Part shown: piece after piece, positions 38,202 to 47,811 of the stretch | Layout of the letters: each line of letters starts with the position of its first letter | How positions within the stretch are numbered: the first letter of the stretch is position 1 | Source: Cellulomonas sp. Root930 | Lineage (GTDB): Bacteria > Actinomycetota > Actinomycetes > Actinomycetales > Cellulomonadaceae | Assembly: GCA_001429255.1 (NCBI GenBank) | Contig: LMJI01000001.1 | Coordinates: 519,881 to 583,880 of the forward strand | Reading direction: 5' to 3' | Length of the DNA stretch: 64,000 bases | The notes under the pieces: model-generated | Database searches by the model: none | Told to the model about the DNA's origin: nothing | The model's input: the letters and a program-made list of their open reading frames with translations, nothing else | Made by a program: the position numbers and the translations under genes

Positions 38202-39464
38202 ATGAGCCCGACGCCGCAGCGCCTGCAGATCACCGCGGCCTCGCCCGACCCCGCCCTCCTCGACCTGCCGTGGCACATCCCGCTGGAGGAGTGGCCGGCC
38301 GAGACGCTCGCCGCGCTGCCCCGCGGCATCTCCCGGCACATCGTGCGGTTCGCCAAGATGTCCGGCCGCGTGGTCGCGGTCAAGGAGATCGGCGAGACCG
38401 TGGCCTACCGCGAGTACGAGCTGCTGCGCCAGCTGCGCCGCCTGGACGTGCCCAGCGTCGAGCCCGTCGGAGTCATCACCGGACGCAGCGACGTCAACGG
38501 CGAGCGGCTCGAGGCCGTGCTCATCACCAAGCACCTGTCGTTCTCGCTGCCGTACCGCGCGCTGTTCAGCCAGTCGCTGCGCCCCGACACCGCCACCCGG
38601 CTCATCGACGCGCTCGCCGTGCTCCTGGTCCGGCTGCACCTGGTCGGCTTCTACTGGGGCGACGTGTCCCTGTCGAACACCCTGTTCCGCCGCGACGCCG
38701 AGACGTTCGCCGCGTACCTGGTGGACGCCGAGACGGGAGACCTGCACGACAAGCTGTCCGACGGGCAGCGCGGCTACGACCTCGAGGTCGCCCGTGTGAA
38801 CATCATCGGCGAGCTCATGGACCTGCAGGCCGGCGAGTTCCTGGAGGAGGACGTCGACGCCGTCGCCATCGGGGACGCCCTGGCCGAGCGGTACGGCGAG
38901 CTCTGGCGCGCGCTGACCGAGTCGGAGTCCTTCACGTTCGGCGACCGCTGGCGCGTGCAGGCCCGCATCGACCGGCTCAACGACCTCGGCTTCGACGTGG
39001 GCGAGCTCGACATCACAACGGACGTCGACGGCACCAGCGTGCGCATCCAGCCCAAGGTCGTCGACGCCGGGCACCACTCCCGCCGGCTCATGCGGCTCAC
39101 CGGGCTCGACGTGCAGGAGAACCAGGCGCGCCGCCTGCTCAACGACCTCGACGAGTTCCGCGCCGCCACCGACCGCCAGCGGGACGACGAGTCGTTCGTG
39201 GCGCACGACTGGCTGACCGAGATCTTCGAGCCGGCCGTCCGCAGCGTGCCGCGGGACCTGCGCGGCAAGCTGGAGCCCGCGCAGATCTACCACGAGCTGC
39301 TCGACCACCGCTGGTACCTGTCGGAGCAGCAGGGCCGGGACGTCGCGATGAAGAACGCGGCGAAGAGCTACGTGAAGAACATCCTGCCGACGCGCCCCGA
39401 CGAGCAGGCGATCCTCGGCGTGCAGGCGGGCGAGATCCCGGAGGGCGACCAGCTCATCGGCTGA
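38202..39464 (+). CDS. DUF4032 protein (kinase-like N-terminus)
   Basis: This is a 420-aa cytosolic protein of an actinobacterial family of unknown function. The N-terminal half resembles lipopolysaccharide-kinase/InaA-type folds: VVAVKEIGETVAYREYELLRQL holds a possible ATP lysine, LVRLHLVGFYWGDVSLSNTLF replaces the HRDLKxxN catalytic loop with GDxSxxN, and AYLVDAETGD supplies a possible Mg Asp. The C-terminal half (about 230-420) is the DUF4032 region proper. It follows the MsiK-like gene after a terminator and converges with rlmB. Confidence 0.85.
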   Translation: MSPTPQRLQITAASPDPALLDLPWHIPLEEWPAETLAALPRGISRHIVRFAKMSGRVVAVKEIGETVAYREYELLRQLRRLDVPSVEPVGVITGRSDVNGERLEAVLITKHLSFSLPYRALFSQSLRPDTATRLIDALAVLLVRLHLVGFYWGDVSLSNTLFRRDAETFAAYLVDAETGDLHDKLSDGQRGYDLEVARVNIIGELMDLQAGEFLEEDVDAVAIGDALAERYGELWRALTESESFTFGDRWRVQARIDRLNDLGFDVGELDITTDVDGTSVRIQPKVVDAGHHSRRLMRLTGLDVQENQARRLLNDLDEFRAATDRQRDDESFVAHDWLTEIFEPAVRSVPRDLRGKLEPAQIYHELLDHRWYLSEQQGRDVAMKNAAKSYVKNILPTRPDEQAILGVQAGEIPEGDQLIG

Positions 39465-39477
39465 CGCGTCCCCTCAC

Positions 39478-40485
39478 CTAGACAGCGCGCTGGCGGGACA
39501 CCTCGAACAGGGCGATGCCCGCGGCGACGCCGGCGTTGAGCGACTCGACGGCCGACGTGATCGGGATGGACGCGATCGCGTCGCACTGCTCGCGGACCAG
39601 CCGCGACAGGCCCTTGCCCTCGGAGCCGACGACGAGCACCAGCGGGTCGGAGGCGTAGGGCAGGTCGGTGATCGACACGTCGCCGCCGCCGTCCAGGCCG
39701 ACGACGAAGACGCCCGCGGACTTCAGGCTCTGCAGGGTGCGCACCAGGTTGGTCACCCGGGCGACCGGCACACGTGCGGCCGCACCCGCGGAGACCTTCC
39801 ACGCCGACGCGGTGACGCCCGCCGCGCGCCGCTCGGGCACGAGGACGCCGTGGGCGCCGAACGCCCCGGCGGACCGGAGCACGGCACCGAGGTTCCGCGG
39901 GTCCGTCACCCCGTCGAGCGCGACGATGAGCGCCGGGCGGTCCGACTCCGCGGCCGCGTCGAGGAGGTCGTCGTCGTCCGCGTACGCGTACGGCGGGACC
40001 TGGATGGCGACGCCCTGGTGGACCGAGCCGTCGGTCAGGCGGTCCAGCTCGGCGCGGCTGACCTCGAGGAGCGGGTAGTTCGAGTTGCCCGCGGCGCTGA
40101 TGATCTCGCGCGTGCGGTCGTCACCCTCGAGCCGCGAGGCGATGTAGACCGTGGACACCGGGATGCCGGCGCGCAGGGCCTCGACCACCGAGTTCCGGCC
40201 GGAGACGATCTCGTGCGTCGAGCTCTTGCGACCGCCCTTGGACCCGGCGGCGCTGCGGCTCGCCCCGGCCGACTGGCGACCGGACGTGCCACGGGTGCCC
40301 GCGACCGCGCGCCGCTCGGCGGCGAGCTTCGCCTTGTGCGCGGGGTGGTACTCACGGTCCTCGGCCTTCGGCGTCGGTCCCCTGCCTTCGAGCGAGCGCC
40401 GGTTCTTGCCGCCCGTGCCCGCGCTCGCGACCTTCTTGGAGCTGCCCTTGCGGACGGCACCGCGGCGCTCGGAGTTTCCAGCCAT
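39478..40485 (-). CDS. rlmB: 23S rRNA (guanosine-2'-O-)-methyltransferase, RlmB/TrmH family
   Basis: This SPOUT-class methyltransferase of 335 aa probably modifies G2251 of 23S rRNA. A basic, disordered N-terminal extension of about 90 residues (Lys/Arg/Gly/Ser-rich) is typical of actinobacteria. The substrate-binding domain starts near NSVVEALRAGIPVSTVYIA. Motifs of the catalytic domain are DGVTDPRNLGAVLRSAGAFG, LVVGSEGKGLSRLV and IPITSAVESLNAGVAAGIALFE. It follows cysS by two bases; its Shine-Dalgarno (GAGGAG) lies inside the cysS end. Confidence 0.93.
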   Translation of the reverse strand: MAGNSERRGAVRKGSSKKVASAGTGGKNRRSLEGRGPTPKAEDREYHPAHKAKLAAERRAVAGTRGTSGRQSAGASRSAAGSKGGRKSSTHEIVSGRNSVVEALRAGIPVSTVYIASRLEGDDRTREIISAAGNSNYPLLEVSRAELDRLTDGSVHQGVAIQVPPYAYADDDDLLDAAAESDRPALIVALDGVTDPRNLGAVLRSAGAFGAHGVLVPERRAAGVTASAWKVSAGAAARVPVARVTNLVRTLQSLKSAGVFVVGLDGGGDVSITDLPYASDPLVLVVGSEGKGLSRLVREQCDAIASIPITSAVESLNAGVAAGIALFEVSRQRAV

Positions 40486-40487
40486 GT

Positions 40488-41933
40488 TCAGTTCTCCTCA
40501 GTAATGTCGGTGCGCGCGGCAAGTGACCAGCGCGCTCCGGAAGACGAGTCCTCGACCACGATGCCGGCCGCGGCGAGGCGGTCCCGGATGGCGTCGGACG
40601 TGGCGAAGTCACGGGCGGCGCGCGCCTGGGCGCGGGCCTCCAGCTCGGCGGCGACGACGGCCTCGAGCGCCCGGGCGTACCGGGCGTCGCTGCCGTGGGC
40701 GCGCCACTGGCTGCCGCCCGGGTCGAGGCCGAGCACGTCGAGCATCGCGCGCAGGACGACCATCGCGTCCCGGGACTCGGCCAGGTCCCCGCGCGCGAGC
40801 GCGGAGTTGCCGGTCCGCAGGTGCTCGTGGACGACCGCGAGCGCGGCCGGCACGTTGAGGTCGTCGTCCATCGCGGCCACGAACTCGTCGGGGAGGGCGA
40901 CCGCGGCCACCTCGGCGTCGTCGGCCACCCCCACCTTCTCGGCGGCACGCTCGACGAACCCGGCCAGCCGGTCCCAGGTCGCCTCGGCCTCGCGCAGGGT
41001 GTCGTCGGACCACTCGAGCATCGAGCTGTACTGCACGGCCGTCATGGCGTACCGCAGCACGGACGCCCGCTCCTTGGCCAGCACGACCGTGACCAGCAGC
41101 CCGTTGCCGAGCGACTTGCTCATCTTGGAGCCGCCCTGCGTGACCCAGCCGTTGTGCAGCCAGTACTGCGCGAACCCGTAGCCGGCCGCCCGGGACTGGG
41201 CCTGCTCGTTCTCGTGGTGGGGGAACCGCAGGTCGAGTCCGCCGCCGTGGATGTCGAACGCGTCGCCGAGGTAGCGCTGCGCCATCGCGGAGCACTCCAG
41301 GTGCCAGCCCGGCCGGCCGCGGCCGAACGGGGTGTCCCAGGCGGCCGTCTCGGGCTCTCCCGGCTTGGCGGCCTTCCAGAGGGCGAAGTCGCGGGGGTCG
41401 CGCTTGGCGGTGTCGTCGACCGTGCCGTCGGGCGCCGGGACCATGTCGTCGACCCGCTGGTTGGTCAGCGCGCCGTACTCCGGGTAGGAGCGGACGTCGA
41501 ACCACACGTCGCCGGGGCCGGTCGTGTACGCGTTCCCGGTCTCGACCAGGCGGTCCATCAGCTCGATCATCGCCGGCACGTGGCCGGTGGCACGGGGCTC
41601 GTGGCTGGGGGGCAGCACACCGAGCGCGTCGTAGGCCGCGCTGAACGCGCGCTCGTTCGCGGTGGCCCACGCCCACCACGGCTCACCGGCGTCGGCCGCC
41701 TTGGCGAGGATCTTGTCGTCAATGTCCGTCACGTTGCGCACCAGCGTCACGCGGTGCCCCGTGCGGCGCAGCCAGCGGACCAGGACGTCGAACGCGATGG
41801 CCGATCGCAGGTGCCCGATGTGCGGCGGCGCCTGCACCGTGGCCCCGCACAGGTAGATGCCCACCTCGTTCGGCACGAGCGGGACGAAGTCACGCACCGT
41901 CCGGGTCGCGGTGTCGAAGAGGCGCAGGGTCAC
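40488..41933 (-). CDS. cysS: Cysteinyl-tRNA synthetase
   Basis: This class I aminoacyl-tRNA synthetase charges tRNA-Cys (481 aa). The N-terminus [20 protein letters not shown] carries a zinc-ligand Cys and the HIGH box. WHLECSAM holds another zinc ligand, [15 protein letters not shown] the remaining ones, and SKMSKSLGN the KMSKS loop. The DALR-type C-terminus is complete. The start codon is GTG. It is the upstream partner of rlmB. IspF, which normally precedes it, is 14.4 kb away. Confidence 0.96.
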   Translation of the reverse strand: MTLRLFDTATRTVRDFVPLVPNEVGIYLCGATVQAPPHIGHLRSAIAFDVLVRWLRRTGHRVTLVRNVTDIDDKILAKAADAGEPWWAWATANERAFSAAYDALGVLPPSHEPRATGHVPAMIELMDRLVETGNAYTTGPGDVWFDVRSYPEYGALTNQRVDDMVPAPDGTVDDTAKRDPRDFALWKAAKPGEPETAAWDTPFGRGRPGWHLECSAMAQRYLGDAFDIHGGGLDLRFPHHENEQAQSRAAGYGFAQYWLHNGWVTQGGSKMSKSLGNGLLVTVVLAKERASVLRYAMTAVQYSSMLEWSDDTLREAEATWDRLAGFVERAAEKVGVADDAEVAAVALPDEFVAAMDDDLNVPAALAVVHEHLRTGNSALARGDLAESRDAMVVLRAMLDVLGLDPGGSQWRAHGSDARYARALEAVVAAELEARAQARAARDFATSDAIRDRLAAAGIVVEDSSSGARWSLAARTDITEEN

Positions 41934-41988
41934 CGGTCAAGGCTACCGGCGCGGGACCCCCGCGCCTTTCACACGCCGATCAGCCCCG

Positions 41989-42032
41989 ACGTCCGAGCAT
42001 CTGAGCGCCCTGGCGACCACATGCTCGGACGC
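41989..42032. repeat. 44-bp inverted-repeat unit, copy 3
   Basis: The arms here extend to ACGTCCGAGCAT / ATGCTCGGACGC (11 exact pairs), and the inner GGCGACC is kept. It pairs with copy 4 after an 18-bp gap. Both fill the gap between cysS and the aldolase-like gene. Confidence 0.75.
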
Positions 42033-42050
42033 TACAGATGACCTTCCGTG

Positions 42051-42094
42051 ACGTCCGAGGAAGTGAGCGTCGGGGCGACCGGATGCTCGGACGT
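42051..42094. repeat. 44-bp inverted-repeat unit, copy 4
   Basis: ACGTCCGAG and CTCGGACGT are perfect 9-bp arms, with inner GAAGTG and GGCGACC as in copy 1. It ends 6 bp before the stop codon of the gene at 42101-43285, so it could act as the 3' hairpin of that operon. Confidence 0.75.
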
Positions 42095-42100
42095 CGTGGG

Positions 42101-43285
42101 TCAGCCGAACGTGCGCTGCTCGCCGCGGTACGTGGGGACCGTGGACTCGATCGTGGTGCCGCGGACCAGGTGCACCTGCGCGAAGCGCTCCATCACCTCG
42201 CCCGACTTGGCGTGCCGGAACCAGACCCGGTCGCCGACGCGCAGGTCCGCGTCGCCGGACAGCCGCAGCGGCGTCTGCACCTCGCCGGCACCCTCGCGGC
42301 CGGTGAGCGACAACCCCGCGGGCCACACCGGCTTCGGCTGGCGGGACGCGGTGGGCGGGCCCGAGGCGATGTAGCCGCCGCCGAACGCCGTGGCGTAGCC
42401 CTGGCCGGGGATCCGCACCACGTCGAGCCCGAAGAACGCGGCCGGCCGGGGGGTGAACGAGCGGTAGGCGTCGAACAGGGTCGGCACGAAGAGCCCGGAG
42501 CCCGCGGTGACCTCCGTGACCACCGGGTCCGCGGCGCTCGACTCCACCGAGCCGGAGCCGCCGGAGTTCACCAGGGTCAGCTCGTGGCCGACCGCGCTCT
42601 GCACGGCGTCGACGACGGCGGCCCGGCGGACGGCAAGGTCCCGGATGGACAGGCGCTTGATCGCGCGGACGGCCGGGGACGAGTCGGGCAGCCCGGCCAC
42701 CTGGGCCTCGTAGAACATGACTCCGACCACGTCCACGCCGGAGCGGCGGGCGATCGCCGCGGCCAGCGCGCCCGCGTCGGACGCCGTGTGGACCGGCGAG
42801 CGCCGCACGCCCAGGTGCGCGACCACCGGCCCGAGCCGCAGCTTGAGGGAGGCGTCGACATCGAGGCAGACGCGCAGCATGGACCCGTGCGCGTCCGCGG
42901 CGCGGGCAGCCAGCTCGACCTGCGTCACGTCGTCGACCATCAGGGTCACGGCGCGGGCGGCCACGGGGTCGGCGGCGAGGGCGTCGAGCGCCCCGGTGTC
43001 GACGCTCGGGTAGCCCAGCAGCACGTCGTCGACGCCCTGCGCCACGAGCCACAGCGCCTCGCGCACCGAGTAGGCCATCACGCCGGCGAACCCGGGCAGC
43101 GCGAGCACCCGCTCGAGGACGTGCCGCACGCGCACCGACTTGCTGGCGACGCGGATCGGGGTCCCGCCGGCCCGGCGCACCAGGTCGGCCGCGTTGGCGT
43201 CCAGGGCGTCGAGGTCCACCACCGCGAGGGGCGCGGGGAGGCCCGTCGTCGCCTCGTCGAGGCGGTCGCCCAGGGTGCGCGTCAC
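42101..43285 (-). CDS. PLP-dependent amino acid deaminase/aldolase, alanine-racemase fold
   Basis: This 394-aa protein has an alanine-racemase-type N-terminal barrel and a D-threonine-aldolase/D-serine-dehydratase-type C-terminal region. LAVVDLDALDANAADLV and IRVASKSVRVRHVLE (PLP Lys in SKS) open the barrel, and TLVNSGGSGSVESS and VTEVTAGSGLFVPTLFDAY are family blocks. RVWFRHAKSGEVMERF lies near the C-terminal metal site. It likely cleaves or dehydrates a D-hydroxy-amino acid; the substrate is unknown. The GTG start overlaps the MFS gene stop (GTGA), so it is last in the TetR-MFS-aldolase operon. Confidence 0.82.
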   Translation of the reverse strand: MTRTLGDRLDEATTGLPAPLAVVDLDALDANAADLVRRAGGTPIRVASKSVRVRHVLERVLALPGFAGVMAYSVREALWLVAQGVDDVLLGYPSVDTGALDALAADPVAARAVTLMVDDVTQVELAARAADAHGSMLRVCLDVDASLKLRLGPVVAHLGVRRSPVHTASDAGALAAAIARRSGVDVVGVMFYEAQVAGLPDSSPAVRAIKRLSIRDLAVRRAAVVDAVQSAVGHELTLVNSGGSGSVESSAADPVVTEVTAGSGLFVPTLFDAYRSFTPRPAAFFGLDVVRIPGQGYATAFGGGYIASGPPTASRQPKPVWPAGLSLTGREGAGEVQTPLRLSGDADLRVGDRVWFRHAKSGEVMERFAQVHLVRGTTIESTVPTYRGEQRTFG

Positions 43286-44553
43286 GCACCCGCTCCTGAG
43301 TCGGCGGTGGCCCGCGCACCCTCTTCCCGGGTCACCCCGAAGCGTCCCGCGAGCACGGCCACGGCGACCACCAGGACGATCGGGACCAGGAAGCCGTAGT
43401 GCAGCGACGAGGTGCTGCCGATGGCGCCCACCAGCACGCCACCGAGCACGGCGCCGACGTAGTTGAAGATGTTCAGCCGCGCCACCACCGCGTCGGCGTG
43501 CCCGGGAGCGAGCGCCCCGGCGGCCGAGAAGCACAGGGGCGCGATGACACCGAGCCCGGCACCGGCGATCGCGAAACCGGCGAGCGCCACCCAGGGCCCC
43601 GGGGCGGCGACGACGAGCACGAGCCCCACGGCGCCGACGAGCGCCGCGACGCGCAGGACGATCACCCGGCCCCACCGCCGCACCAGGGGATCGCCGGCCA
43701 ACCGGGAACCCAGCGTCGTCGTGAGGTAGGCGGCGTACCCGAGCGGCGCGAACGACGCGGCCGCGAGCAGCACGTCACCGAGGTAGATGGTGCTCCAGGT
43801 GGAGATCGCCGTGTCCGCGACGTAGTAGGCGACCACCCCGAGCCCGAGCAGCAGCACGGCGCCCCACGGCACCACGGGCCGCTCGCCCGCACCGACCGGC
43901 ACGGCCAGAGCCTCGTCGGGTCGGGCGACGCCGTCCGCGTGCACCCCGGCGGGGCCGCGACCCCGCCACGCGCTCCGGAGTACCCAGACGGCCGCGAGGC
44001 CCGCCACGAGCGTCCCGGACAGCAGGGCCACCGCCACGGGATCCGTCGGCGTGCGGCCGGTGGTGACCGCGACCAGGACGGCTCCGACGATGCCGCCTGC
44101 CGACCACGAGGCGTAGAACCCGGTCAGCAGCGACCGCCCGTACTCGCGCTGGACCGCCACGGCCTGCATGTTGGTGCCGGCGTCGACCATGCCAAGCCCG
44201 ACCCCGTAGACCGCGAAGCCGGCGGCCAGCAGGGCGAAGCCGGGCGCCACGGCGGCCACGACGACGGACGCCGCGACGATCACGAGGCCGGCCCCGAGGA
44301 CCACCCGGCTCCCCCCGCGCGAGCGGGCCACCCGGTCGGCCACCAGCGTGCCGAGCGCCGCCATGACGCACACGCCGAGGACGACGAGCGTGATCTGCCC
44401 GTCGTCGACGCCGTACCGGTCCTTGAACCCCTCGAGGCTGGTCAGGAGCACCGCGTAGACGAAGCCCTGCGCGGCGAAGCCCGCGGAGGTGGCGAGGCGG
44501 GCGTGACGGATCGCCGTGGACACGGGCGACACGTCCGACGCCGGAGCGGTCAC
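43282..44553 (-). CDS. MFS transporter
   Basis: This major facilitator superfamily protein has 423 aa and about 12 membrane segments in two halves with a cytoplasmic loop near residue 205 (SAWRGRGPAGVHADGV). ADRVARSRGGSR between helices 2 and 3 is the motif A position. GLGMVDAGTNMQAVAVQREYGRSLLTGFYASWSAGGI resembles the FucP/sugar-proton class more than drug exporters. Substrate unknown. The GTG start overlaps the TetR stop, and the next gene overlaps this stop, so all three are translationally coupled. Confidence 0.85.
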   Translation of the reverse strand: MTAPASDVSPVSTAIRHARLATSAGFAAQGFVYAVLLTSLEGFKDRYGVDDGQITLVVLGVCVMAALGTLVADRVARSRGGSRVVLGAGLVIVAASVVVAAVAPGFALLAAGFAVYGVGLGMVDAGTNMQAVAVQREYGRSLLTGFYASWSAGGIVGAVLVAVTTGRTPTDPVAVALLSGTLVAGLAAVWVLRSAWRGRGPAGVHADGVARPDEALAVPVGAGERPVVPWGAVLLLGLGVVAYYVADTAISTWSTIYLGDVLLAAASFAPLGYAAYLTTTLGSRLAGDPLVRRWGRVIVLRVAALVGAVGLVLVVAAPGPWVALAGFAIAGAGLGVIAPLCFSAAGALAPGHADAVVARLNIFNYVGAVLGGVLVGAIGSTSSLHYGFLVPIVLVVAVAVLAGRFGVTREEGARATADSGAGA

Positions 44554-45209
44554 GCCGAGGTCGCGGCGACGTCGCCGGAGCCGACGGCGTCCGCGCCGAC
44601 CGGCTCGAGCGCGACGGGCACCGCCATGGTGGACAGGTACCGGCCGAAGGCCAGCAACCCCGCGCGGGCTGCCTCGCTGTCCCCGTCCACGAGCCACGCC
44701 AGGGAGTAGCCGTCGATGACGGCGACCACGGCGCGCGCGATGGCCCCGCGCGGCGCCGACCAGCCGACGTGGGCGGTGCGCTCGACGAGGTCCAGCACCT
44801 GCTCCGCAGCCGCCCACTGGCCGCGGTACTGCTCGATGGCGACCTGGTTGAGCTCGGAGTGCCGCAGCGACGACGTGGTCAGCTCGTAGCTGAGCAGCTG
44901 AGGGCCGCGCGAGTCACGGATGCCTGCCCACAGGGCGTCGAGCACGCCCTCGATGACGGTCTCGGGGTCGGCGACCTGCTGCGGGAGCTCGCCGAGGCTC
45001 CGCTCGAGGTTGGCGGTCGTGATGGCATGGGCCATCGCGCGAAGGAGCTCGTCCTTGTCCTGGAAGCAGTAGTGCACGACCCCCAGCGAGACACCCGCCT
45101 CGGCGGCGACGGCGCGCACGGTGGCAGCATCGATGCCGTCCCGGCTCGCGACGGCGAGCGCAGCCTCGATGAGCTGCTCGCGTCTCTCGGCCACAGGCAA
45201 GCGGTTCAT
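44550..45209 (-). CDS. TetR family transcriptional regulator
   Basis: This repressor of 219 aa has an N-terminal helix-turn-helix (about 8-55), RREQLIEAALAVASRDGIDAATVRAVAAEAGVSLGVVHYCFQDKDELL, and a helical ligand domain of the BetI-like type. The ATG at 45209 has GGGAGGGG upstream; an in-frame start at 45302 would run through the promoter. It heads the MFS-aldolase operon and faces the FAD oxidase gene across a 160-bp AT-richer gap, so it probably controls both transcripts. Confidence 0.88.
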   Translation of the reverse strand: MNRLPVAERREQLIEAALAVASRDGIDAATVRAVAAEAGVSLGVVHYCFQDKDELLRAMAHAITTANLERSLGELPQQVADPETVIEGVLDALWAGIRDSRGPQLLSYELTTSSLRHSELNQVAIEQYRGQWAAAEQVLDLVERTAHVGWSAPRGAIARAVVAVIDGYSLAWLVDGDSEAARAGLLAFGRYLSTMAVPVALEPVGADAVGSGDVAATSA

Positions 45210-45278
45210 GACAGGGTCCCCTCCCTCTGGCGACGGCCCCACCGGCCACCCCCGACCGGCGAACGAGGCCAATGCCTC

Positions 45279-45340
45279 CCCCACCACACAGTTCAATAGC
45301 ACTTGTCACGATAGTCAAGGAGTTTGAGCACTTGACTTGG
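45279..45340. promoter_or_regulatory. Divergent promoter region of the TetR operon and FAD oxidase gene
   Basis: AGCACTTG occurs twice in direct orientation, with CTTGTCACGATAGTCAAG between. CTTG/CAAG words form overlapping inverted repeats, suitable for a TetR-type dimer. A TTGACT -35-like element is present on each strand. This stretch is clearly less GC-rich than its surroundings. Confidence 0.45.
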
Positions 45341-45369
45341 ACATTCGCCCAGGACGATGGTTCACCATT

Positions 45370-46731
45370 ATGGGACGATCGTCGGCCGCCGGCACCTGGC
45401 AGAACTGGGCGCGCACCGCGCGCGCCACGCCGCGCCGCGTGCAGCACCCCCGTGACCTGGGGGAACTCGTCGCCGCTGTCCGTCAGGGGTCCCGGGACGG
45501 GCTCGGGGTCCGGGCGGTGGGCGGTGGGCACTCCTTCACCCCCGTCGCGGTCACCGAGGGCGTCCAGATCCGTCTCGACGCGTTCGACGCGTTCGAGCGT
45601 GTCGCCCCGCGGCCCGACGGCACGTCGCACGTCACGGTCGGCGCGGGGATCCGGCTGGGCGCCCTGAACGCCCTGCTGGCCGAGCACGGCCTGGCCATGC
45701 GCAACCTCGGCGACATCGACAAGCAGTCCATCGCCGGCGCGATCTCGACCGGCACGCACGGCACCGGCGCCCGGCTCGGCGGGCTGGCGACGCAGGTCGT
45801 CGGCGCCCGGCTGGTGACCGCGACCGGCGACGTCGTCGAGACCTCTCCCACCCGGAACCCCGAACTGTTCGAGCTGGCCCGCCTGGGCCTCGGCAGCGTC
45901 GGCGTGCTCCCCGCCGTCACGCTCGAGGTGGTGCCCGCGTACCGGCTGGAGGCCCGCGAGGAGCCGTGGCCGCTGGAGGACGTCCTCGAGCGGCTGGACG
46001 GTCCGGACGGGCTCGTCGAGGGCAACGACCACTTCGAGTTCTACTGGTTCCCACACACGCGCCGCGCGCTCACCAAGCGCAACAACCGCGTGCCCGACGA
46101 CGACGTGCGCCCGCTGAACCCGGTGCGGGGCTGGGTCGACGACGAGCTGCTGTCCAACGCCCTGTTCTCGGTGGCCAACGGCATCGCCACCCTCGCACCG
46201 TCGACCACGGCCTCGATCAACGAGTTCGCCGCGCGCGCACTGTCCTCGCGGCGCTACACCGCCCCGTCCGCCGAGGTCTTCGTCTCCCCGCGACGCGTCC
46301 GGTTCCGCGAGATGGAGTACGCGATCCCGCGCGAGGACCTGGTGCCGGTGCTGCGGGAGATCGACGCGTGGATCGAGGGCAGCGGCGAGCGCGTCCCGTT
46401 CCCGGTGGAGGTGCGGTTCGCCGCCGCGGACGACCTGTGGCTCTCGACGGCGCACGGGCGCGAGACGGCGTACGTCGCCGTGCACCAGTACCTGCGCCTG
46501 CCGTTCGCCCGGTACTTCGCCGCTGTCGAGCGGATCGTCGCCCAGGTGGGCGGCCGCCCGCACTGGGGCAAGATGCACTGGCTCGAGGCCGACAAGCTCG
46601 GGGAGCTCTACCCCCGGTTCGCCGACGCCCAGCGCGTCCGTGCGGAGGCGGACCCGGAGGGCGTCTTCAGCAACCCGTACCTCGACCGCCTGCTCGGGCA
46701 CCATCGGCCGCCGACCTCCCGCGCGGCCTAG
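45370..46731 (+). CDS. FAD-linked aldonolactone/alditol oxidase (D-arabinono-1,4-lactone oxidase family)
   Basis: This flavin oxidoreductase of 453 aa belongs to the VAO/PCMH superfamily. The FAD domain has VRAVGGGHSFTPVAVTEG, where His may bind FAD covalently, and KQSIAGAISTGTHGTG. The C-terminal ALO-type substrate domain ends with PHWGKMHWLEADKLGELYPRF, a family hallmark. It would oxidise a sugar lactone or polyol with oxygen as acceptor. The ATG at 45370 starts the domain. Divergent from the TetR-MFS-aldolase operon, with which it may form a pathway. Confidence 0.88.
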   Translation: MGRSSAAGTWQNWARTARATPRRVQHPRDLGELVAAVRQGSRDGLGVRAVGGGHSFTPVAVTEGVQIRLDAFDAFERVAPRPDGTSHVTVGAGIRLGALNALLAEHGLAMRNLGDIDKQSIAGAISTGTHGTGARLGGLATQVVGARLVTATGDVVETSPTRNPELFELARLGLGSVGVLPAVTLEVVPAYRLEAREEPWPLEDVLERLDGPDGLVEGNDHFEFYWFPHTRRALTKRNNRVPDDDVRPLNPVRGWVDDELLSNALFSVANGIATLAPSTTASINEFAARALSSRRYTAPSAEVFVSPRRVRFREMEYAIPREDLVPVLREIDAWIEGSGERVPFPVEVRFAAADDLWLSTAHGRETAYVAVHQYLRLPFARYFAAVERIVAQVGGRPHWGKMHWLEADKLGELYPRFADAQRVRAEADPEGVFSNPYLDRLLGHHRPPTSRAA

Positions 46732-47750
46732 CGCCGCGCGACCGTGGAGCCGCGGATCACCAGGCGGCCGGCCACGTATTCGGTGCCCGACCCGATGTCG
46801 ACGCCGTCGAGCGCGGCGAACACCCGCTGTGCCGCGGTGCGGCCGAGCTGCTGCAGGTTGGCGTCGATGCTGGTCAGCTCCGGGCGCGCGTTGGTGGTCA
46901 GCACCTCCCAGTTGTCGAACCCCATGACCGCGACGTCGTCGGGGACCGTCCGGCCGAGGTCACGGGCCGTGTCGAGCGCGCCGCGGGAGATCTGGTCGGA
47001 CCCGCAGAGCACCGCGTCGATCTCGGGATGCCGGGCCAGCAGCACCGCGGCGGCGTCGCGCCCCCACCGCTCGGACCACTCGCTGTACATCATGTCGCCC
47101 ACCAGCTCGAGGCCGGCCGCGTGCAGGGCCGCCTGGACCCCGTCGGCCCGGTCGCGGGCGGCCGCGTAGGCGCGCTCGCCGGTGATGTGGGCGATCCTGG
47201 TGCGCCCGCAGGCCACCAGGTGCTCGACCGCCAGCCGCCCGGCGCTCACGTTGTCGGGCGTGATCGACAGGTCGGAGGGGTCGTCGGACGGCGCATAGGC
47301 GTAGACCACGGGCACCGGGATGGCGTGGCCGAGTGACGGGCGGGGGTCGGTCTGCCGGCCGACGACGATGAGCCCGTCCACGCGCCGGCTGAGCAGGGCC
47401 CGCAGGTGGTACTGCTCGCGGATGGTGTCGCCGCGGGCGTCGCACAGGAACACGTTGACCTGGCCGGCGCCGAACGCGTCCTCCGCGCCCATGAGGATCG
47501 GGATGACGAACCGGCCCTCGAGGTCGCTGGTGAGCAGGCCGACGGTGCCGGTGCGGCCGGCGAGCAGGCCGCGGGCGAGCGGGTTGGGGGTGAACGACAG
47601 TCGCTCCGCGGCCTCGACGACGCGCTGGCGGGTGCTGTCCTTGACCTGGTCGCGGCCGTTGAGGGCCTTCGAGGCCGTCGCGACGGAGACCCCGGCGAGG
47701 CGCGCGACGTCCGTGAGGGTCACCGCGCGACCGGGTTCGGAGCGTGCCAC
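46728..47750 (-). CDS. LacI family transcriptional regulator
   Basis: This sugar-responsive repressor has 340 aa. The N-terminal helix-turn-helix is VTLTDVARLAGVSVATASKALNGRDQVKDSTRQRV, followed by the hinge FTPNPLARGLLAGRTGTVGLL and a periplasmic-binding-type ligand domain. VMGFDNWEVLTTNARPELTSI is the usual C-terminal signature. The GTG start at 47750 has a perfect GAGGAGGT upstream. It is divergent from the arabinosidase/ABC importer operon, and two LacI-type operators lie in the intergenic region. Confidence 0.92.
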   Translation of the reverse strand: MARSEPGRAVTLTDVARLAGVSVATASKALNGRDQVKDSTRQRVVEAAERLSFTPNPLARGLLAGRTGTVGLLTSDLEGRFVIPILMGAEDAFGAGQVNVFLCDARGDTIREQYHLRALLSRRVDGLIVVGRQTDPRPSLGHAIPVPVVYAYAPSDDPSDLSITPDNVSAGRLAVEHLVACGRTRIAHITGERAYAAARDRADGVQAALHAAGLELVGDMMYSEWSERWGRDAAAVLLARHPEIDAVLCGSDQISRGALDTARDLGRTVPDDVAVMGFDNWEVLTTNARPELTSIDANLQQLGRTAAQRVFAALDGVDIGSGTEYVAGRLVIRGSTVARR

Positions 47751-47811
47751 GGGACCACCTCCTCGTGCTTCCTCGTGCCGTTCGTGATCGAACTGTAACT
47801 GCCGGAACCCG

